From: Robiginitomaculum sp.
Lineage (GTDB): Bacteria; Pseudomonadota; Alphaproteobacteria; Caulobacterales; Maricaulaceae
Length of the DNA: 9,119 nucleotides
Assembly: GCA_016765255.1 (NCBI GenBank)
Contig: JAESQI010000289.1
Location: forward strand, 1 to 9,119
Direction of reading: 5' to 3'
How positions within the stretch are numbered: the first letter of the stretch is position 1; every line of letters begins with the position of its first letter. The translations under genes were made by a program, and so were the position numbers. The notes under the pieces are model-generated. The model saw nothing but the letters and a program-made list of their open reading frames with translations. It did not search any database and had not been told where the DNA came from. This document shows, piece after piece, positions 5,868 through 9,119 of the stretch.

Positions 5868-7079
5868 ATGAACCAAGTATCCACTATTGAGCGCAGAAAA
5901 TTATCCCTAGCAGAATTCGCGGCCCTGACGGCGGCGATGATTTCTATGGTGGCTTTGTCTATTGATATTATGTTGCCCGTTGTCGAAGAAATCGCCGTAG
6001 AAATGGGCGAAATGGATGCCAATGCCGCCCAACTTATTATCATAAGCCTGTTTACGGGTTTGGCAATTGGGCAACTTCTTTACGGGCCTGTGTCTGACAC
6101 AGTGGGGCGTAAACCTGCGATTGGCGTGGGCTTTGGCATATTCATTTTCGGCACCATTATCTGTCTCGTGGCGCGAGATTTTGACACCATGTTACTGGGA
6201 CGATTTTTACAAGGTTTAGGCGCCGCAGCCCCTCGGATTGTTTCCATGTCGATTGTGCGTGATCTGTATTCGGGGCGGGAAATGGCCAAGGTGACATCCA
6301 TCATTATGGGCTTCTTTATTTTAGTGCCTGCCTTGGCCCCTGCTATCGGGCAGGGCATTGTTATTTTTGCGCCGTGGCGTATGATATTTTACGTCCTGCT
6401 TGGGCAGGCAGTATTGGTTTTGTTTTGGTTTTGGATGCGACAAAACGAAACTTTACGTCCTGAATATAGACGCGAATTTTCACTGATAAATATTTGCAAG
6501 CGAGCTTGGGAAGTTTTAACCACCCGCATAAGCTTTTGGTATACATGTGCGGCTGGTATCGTATTTGGCGCGTTTATTGGCTATCTCATAACCTCGCCGC
6601 AACTGTTTAAAGACCTCTACGGTATAGATGATAAATTCCCGCTTTATTTTGGCGTGCTGGCACTGTTTATTGGCAGTGCGTCTTTCTTTAATGCCCGCCT
6701 TGTTGTGCGGCTCGGCATGCGGAAATTATGCCTGATGGCTGTCACTGTGCAAATGATTGTCTCCTTGTTATTTCTCCTGCTCGCGTGGCAACAGGGCGGA
6801 ACATTACCGCTCGCGGTCTTTATGTTGTGGGCGGGAATTGTCTTTTTTATGATGGGGTTTTTATTTGGTAATTTTAACGCCATTGCCTTGGAACCTTTAG
6901 GCCATATTGCAGGGGTGGGCGCAGCCGTCGTTGGCTCGCTTTCCACCTTTTTATCATTGGGCCTTGGGCGAATGATCGGGGCCGCTTATGACCAAAGTCT
7001 TTTGCCGCTTTTGGCGAGCTTTGCCATTCTTGGACTGATGTCTATTCTGGTCATGAAATGGGCTGACCGTACTTCTTAA
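5868..7079 (+). CDS. MFS drug:H+ antiporter, Bcr/CflA-like (DHA1, 12 helices)
   Basis: The 403-residue protein has the usual length and hydrophobic pattern of a 12-helix major facilitator. Helix 1 carries the acidic residue typical of Bcr/CflA-type exporters (SIDIMLPVVEEI, Asp33). Motif A follows helix 2 (GPVSDTVGRKP, 73-83), the RxxQG motif B is at 112-116 (RFLQGLGAA), and an antiporter motif C-like GFFILVPALAPAIGQG lies in helix 5 (148-163). Together these support proton-driven export of small hydrophobic or amphiphilic compounds, or of a metabolite, across the cytoplasmic membrane. Substrate cannot be told from sequence. ATG 5868 has GAGAAG only two bases upstream, closer than usual. The gene appears to stand alone and no regulator gene adjoins it. 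Its stop overlaps that of the convergent DUF2461 gene by 4 bases. Confidence 0.9.
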   Translation: MNQVSTIERRKLSLAEFAALTAAMISMVALSIDIMLPVVEEIAVEMGEMDANAAQLIIISLFTGLAIGQLLYGPVSDTVGRKPAIGVGFGIFIFGTIICLVARDFDTMLLGRFLQGLGAAAPRIVSMSIVRDLYSGREMAKVTSIIMGFFILVPALAPAIGQGIVIFAPWRMIFYVLLGQAVLVLFWFWMRQNETLRPEYRREFSLINICKRAWEVLTTRISFWYTCAAGIVFGAFIGYLITSPQLFKDLYGIDDKFPLYFGVLALFIGSASFFNARLVVRLGMRKLCLMAVTVQMIVSLLFLLLAWQQGGTLPLAVFMLWAGIVFFMMGFLFGNFNAIALEPLGHIAGVGAAVVGSLSTFLSLGLGRMIGAAYDQSLLPLLASFAILGLMSILVMKWADRTS

Positions 7080-7768
7080 AACGGAGCGTCTACGGCTGTG
7101 CACAAAAATGCCATCATGGGCGCGGCGTCTGCAAATACGTTTATGACTTTAGTAACAAATTCTGGTGTGTAGGTATCTGCTCGCTTGGCATCCGCCATCA
7201 TAAAAAAGCTACGCTTTTTTAAATCATCAATCATGGGATGATCGTCGTTATATCCTCGTGGTGGCCTTTTTAGTGGGTTTCCAGCAGACATTTTGCCAAA
7301 GCTTTTTATAAACCCTTTGGTAGATTGTCCAGCAAGCCAAGTATCTGAGTGGCTATCAATGCGTTTTCTTATATTGGCTAAAACTGGGGACGGAGGTTGC
7401 CATATGCCACCGCCAATAAGAATTTCATCAGTGGACAAATGCACATAAAATCCGGGCGCATGGGCATTTTTACCTAAAACATGACGAAATTGCAGGCCTG
7501 CATGGGTTTTATAGGGAGTTTTATCTTTGGAAAACCTTATGTCGCGATAGATACGAAACATAGACCCCCCCATTTTTTTTGGTATGGCGAGAAAATGTGG
7601 GGAAATTTCTGCGAGTGGGGGTGCTATGGCCTCGATAAAGTCAAGGCAGGGGGCAACAATATTGGTTTCATAACGCGGTTTATTATCCATAAACCAATCG
7701 CGGGTATTATTGTCGTTTAGCTCTTCGAAAAACGTAAAAAAATCTTTTGGAAATCCAGTGAAGGCCAT
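7076..7768 (-). CDS. DUF2461 (TIGR02453) family protein
   Basis: The 230-residue protein matches the DUF2461 family in length and in its strongest signature, FRIYRDIRFSKDKTPYKTH at residues 71-89. Other family traits are the N-terminal FFEELNDNNTRDWFMDNKPR (13-32), ending in the family's 'W...nr..Y' segment, the FYVHLS.DE.LIGGGIWQPP region (107-126) and the C-terminal DDLKKRSFF segment. No biochemical function is established for the family, though it is widespread in bacteria and fungi. The protein has no signal peptide or membrane helix, so it should be cytosolic. ATG 7768 is well supported by AGGAAG at 7774-7779, five bases upstream, and by a promoter just beyond it. It appears to be a single-gene transcript, divergent from the alpha/beta hydrolase and convergent with the antiporter. 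Confidence 0.9.
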   Translation of the reverse strand: MAFTGFPKDFFTFFEELNDNNTRDWFMDNKPRYETNIVAPCLDFIEAIAPPLAEISPHFLAIPKKMGGSMFRIYRDIRFSKDKTPYKTHAGLQFRHVLGKNAHAPGFYVHLSTDEILIGGGIWQPPSPVLANIRKRIDSHSDTWLAGQSTKGFIKSFGKMSAGNPLKRPPRGYNDDHPMIDDLKKRSFFMMADAKRADTYTPEFVTKVINVFADAAPMMAFLCTAVDAPF

Positions 7769-7788
7769 GTTTTCTTCCTATTCACTAC

Positions 7789-7817
7789 AGTATATCATAT
7801 ATTTACAACTATACCAA
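7789..7817 (-). promoter_or_regulatory. Sigma-70-type promoter for the DUF2461 gene
   Basis: On the minus strand TTGGTA (7812-7817) and TATACT (7789-7794) are separated by exactly 17 bases. Transcription would start near 7782, giving a leader of about 14 bases that contains the AGGAAG ribosome binding site. This is the best-formed promoter in the window. It occupies most of the 83-bp gap shared with the divergent hydrolase gene. Confidence 0.6.
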
Positions 7818-7851
7818 TATCTAGCCTTACTCAGAGCCCGTCAAATGAATA

Positions 7852-8745
7852 ATGTTTCATATGCAAACTGTATTTACGCGCAACAAAAATATCGTCCGTA
7901 CCCACAAACCCGTAAAAGGCGGAACTATGTCTGCCGTTCATTTTGGGCCATTAGACCAACCCGTAAAATTGGTGTTCTTAAATGCTAATGGGTTTCACGG
8001 ACTATCTTACCGCACCATATTGGAACCATTGGGTGTCCATGTCATCGGCCTAGATTTGCGTGGGCACGGGCATACACATCTCCCACTCGACAAGAATTTT
8101 GCCAGTTTTCATCACTATGCCAAAGATGTTATAAACTATTTAGAAGCGCATATGACCGACAAAATCGTGTTGGCAGGTCATTCCTTAGGAGCAAGTTCGG
8201 CAATCTTGGCTGCGCAAATAGCCCCAGATAAAATCTCAAAAGTTCTAGCTTTTGATCCAATCGTTTTACCGATTTACGTTCGCATGATGATGAAAACGAA
8301 TATGGGGAGAAATTACTTATGTGAAAATTTTCCTATGGCCAAGATGGCAGGCAATCGGCGGGGTATATTTAAAGATCACCAAACCGCCTTTAACAGATAT
8401 CGGGGGCGGGGGACATTTAAACAGTTCTCAGATGAAGCGCTTTGGGATTATGTTTGCGGTGGCTTTATTCAAAAAGATGACCATGTCCGTCTCGCGTGTC
8501 GTCCAGAATGGGAACAATATACTTATGTGACCCAAAGCCATAATCTCAAAAAAGCGATAAAGGGTTTACCCGCACATTCACGCATAATGATTACGGATTT
8601 TGTGCCGCAGGGTAAATGGATTGGGCCCATGAAAAAACGCCGTCCTGATATACGTATTGATCATTTACGAAAACAAGATCATTTCTTCCCCTTGATGAAC
8701 CCAGAGATTTCAGTGCCTGCCCTGCGAGAAATTTTAGGGGGTTAA
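7852..8745 (+). CDS. Alpha/beta hydrolase fold protein
   Basis: The 297-residue protein shows the canonical single-domain alpha/beta hydrolase order: an oxyanion-region NANGFHG (44-50), DLRGHGHT (68-75), the nucleophile elbow GHSLGAS with Ser111 (109-115), a likely acid such as Asp135 (AFDPIVL) or Asp249, and a C-terminal His277 in QDHFFPL. A cap region of about 90 residues (140-230) lies between. The fold covers esterases, lipases, epoxide hydrolases and C-C bond hydrolases, so the substrate is open. No signal peptide is present, which points to a cytosolic enzyme. The start could be ATG 7852 or ATG 7861; neither has a strong Shine-Dalgarno and the first is used here. The 3' end overlaps the convergent thioesterase gene by 12 bases. 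Confidence 0.88.
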   Translation: MFHMQTVFTRNKNIVRTHKPVKGGTMSAVHFGPLDQPVKLVFLNANGFHGLSYRTILEPLGVHVIGLDLRGHGHTHLPLDKNFASFHHYAKDVINYLEAHMTDKIVLAGHSLGASSAILAAQIAPDKISKVLAFDPIVLPIYVRMMMKTNMGRNYLCENFPMAKMAGNRRGIFKDHQTAFNRYRGRGTFKQFSDEALWDYVCGGFIQKDDHVRLACRPEWEQYTYVTQSHNLKKAIKGLPAHSRIMITDFVPQGKWIGPMKKRRPDIRIDHLRKQDHFFPLMNPEISVPALREILGG

Positions 8746-9119
8746 CCCTGTTACAATTCCCTTTTGCAAATCTGCCAATGCCGCCTTGTCTATTTTCACT
8801 AACCGTCTCGTGTCCAGATTAAACCGACAACCAACCCCGACAAAGCTACTCCAGCATTTTCCAGTCTCTGGATCTAATATCCAATGGCACAATTCGCGCA
8901 CATGGGTGCTGGCACTGCGCAGCCCTGAGCGGATAACATAGCAATCACCCGCCTTGGGTCGGTTTCGGTGTGAGGCTCTGGCTTCAAGCAGTGCGCCGCT
9001 CATCGCGTCTGGGGACGTAAAATCAAGATCAGGCCATGCAGTTTTCAAGTGCTGGACACTATCTGACACCCGCCCGATAATGGCTGAATGGTTTACGAAT
9101 CCATGGGCGTCACATTCAT
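8734..9119 (-). CDS. Hot-dog fold acyl-CoA thioesterase-like protein, N-terminus outside the window
   Basis: The minus-strand frame is open from TAA 8734-8736 to the window edge, giving about 127 residues. The N-terminal visible segment ECDAHGFVNHSAIIGRVSD matches the 4-hydroxybenzoyl-CoA/YbgC-type hot-dog motif, in which a D-x-x-G-H/F-x-N sequence carries the catalytic acid and helix start. Because this motif lies upstream of the GTG at 9069, the true start must be beyond base 9119 and the GTG is not it. The remainder holds the expected beta-strands (YVIRSGLRS, ELCHWILD, SSFVGVGCRFNLDTRR). Such proteins hydrolyse acyl-CoA or aryl-CoA thioesters in the cytosol. The motif and length fit a single-domain thioesterase; the substrate is unknown. 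Confidence 0.75.
   Translation of the reverse strand, partial: ECDAHGFVNHSAIIGRVSDSVQHLKTAWPDLDFTSPDAMSGALLEARASHRNRPKAGDCYVIRSGLRSASTHVRELCHWILDPETGKCWSSFVGVGCRFNLDTRRLVKIDKAALADLQKGIVTGLTP

Noticed and set aside
7481..7720. Plus-strand open frame opposite the DUF2461 gene
   Set aside because: It is antisense to the conserved FRIYRD region of a well-supported gene and has no coding pattern of its own.

Overview
This 9.1 kb window looks like chromosomal DNA from an alphaproteobacterium. The evidence is the gene families (crotonase fatty-acid gene, SnoaL-like protein, YcaQ/AlkX glycosylase, DUF2461, hot-dog thioesterase), moderate GC, tight packing and many small cytoplasmic-membrane proteins. 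A marine Hyphomonadales-type bacterium would fit, but that is a guess and no taxonomic marker is present. No rRNA, tRNA, CRISPR array, transposase, integrase or phage gene is visible.

Layout. (1) 1-702, plus strand: the 3' end of an enoyl-CoA hydratase/isomerase gene, a GC-rich hairpin, then a SnoaL-like/NTF2-fold gene. (2) 699-1460, minus strand: a visibly more AT-rich two-gene unit with its own candidate promoter. It encodes an unrecognised 103-residue protein and, translationally coupled to it, a three-helix membrane protein interrupted by a one-base frameshift. A degraded second copy of the SnoaL 3' end lies at 1499-1546, so the unit sits between two related sequences. (3) 1607-2781, plus: a YcaQ/AlkX-type DNA glycosylase, also split by a one-base frameshift in an A-run. 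(4) 3957-2788, minus: a three-gene operon with overlapping ends, made of a PadR regulator, a membrane protein with a cytosolic N-terminal domain and a small four-helix membrane protein. A perfect 14-bp palindrome lies just upstream. (5) 5722-4110, minus: a polytopic membrane protein overlapping a lipoprotein of the agmatine deiminase/peptidylarginine deiminase family. (6) 5868-7079, plus: an MFS drug:H+ antiporter. (7) 7768-7076, minus: a DUF2461 protein with a good promoter and Shine-Dalgarno sequence. (8) 7852-8745, plus: an alpha/beta hydrolase. (9) 9119-8734, minus: a hot-dog thioesterase running off the window.

How the genes fit together. The window is a series of short independent units rather than one pathway. 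Three convergent pairs overlap tail to tail (699-702 in the repaired reading, 7076-7079, 8734-8745) and a fourth is 6 bp apart, leaving no room for conventional terminators. The least ordinary parts are the AT-rich two-gene unit flanked by SnoaL sequence, the PadR-membrane-protein operon and the lipoprotein deiminase with its membrane partner. Both frameshifts are explained by a single missing A/T in a short run, so sequencing or assembly error must be excluded before either gene is called dead. I do not see clear evidence of a wholly new system; the two-gene unit at 699-1460 is the best candidate for something undescribed.
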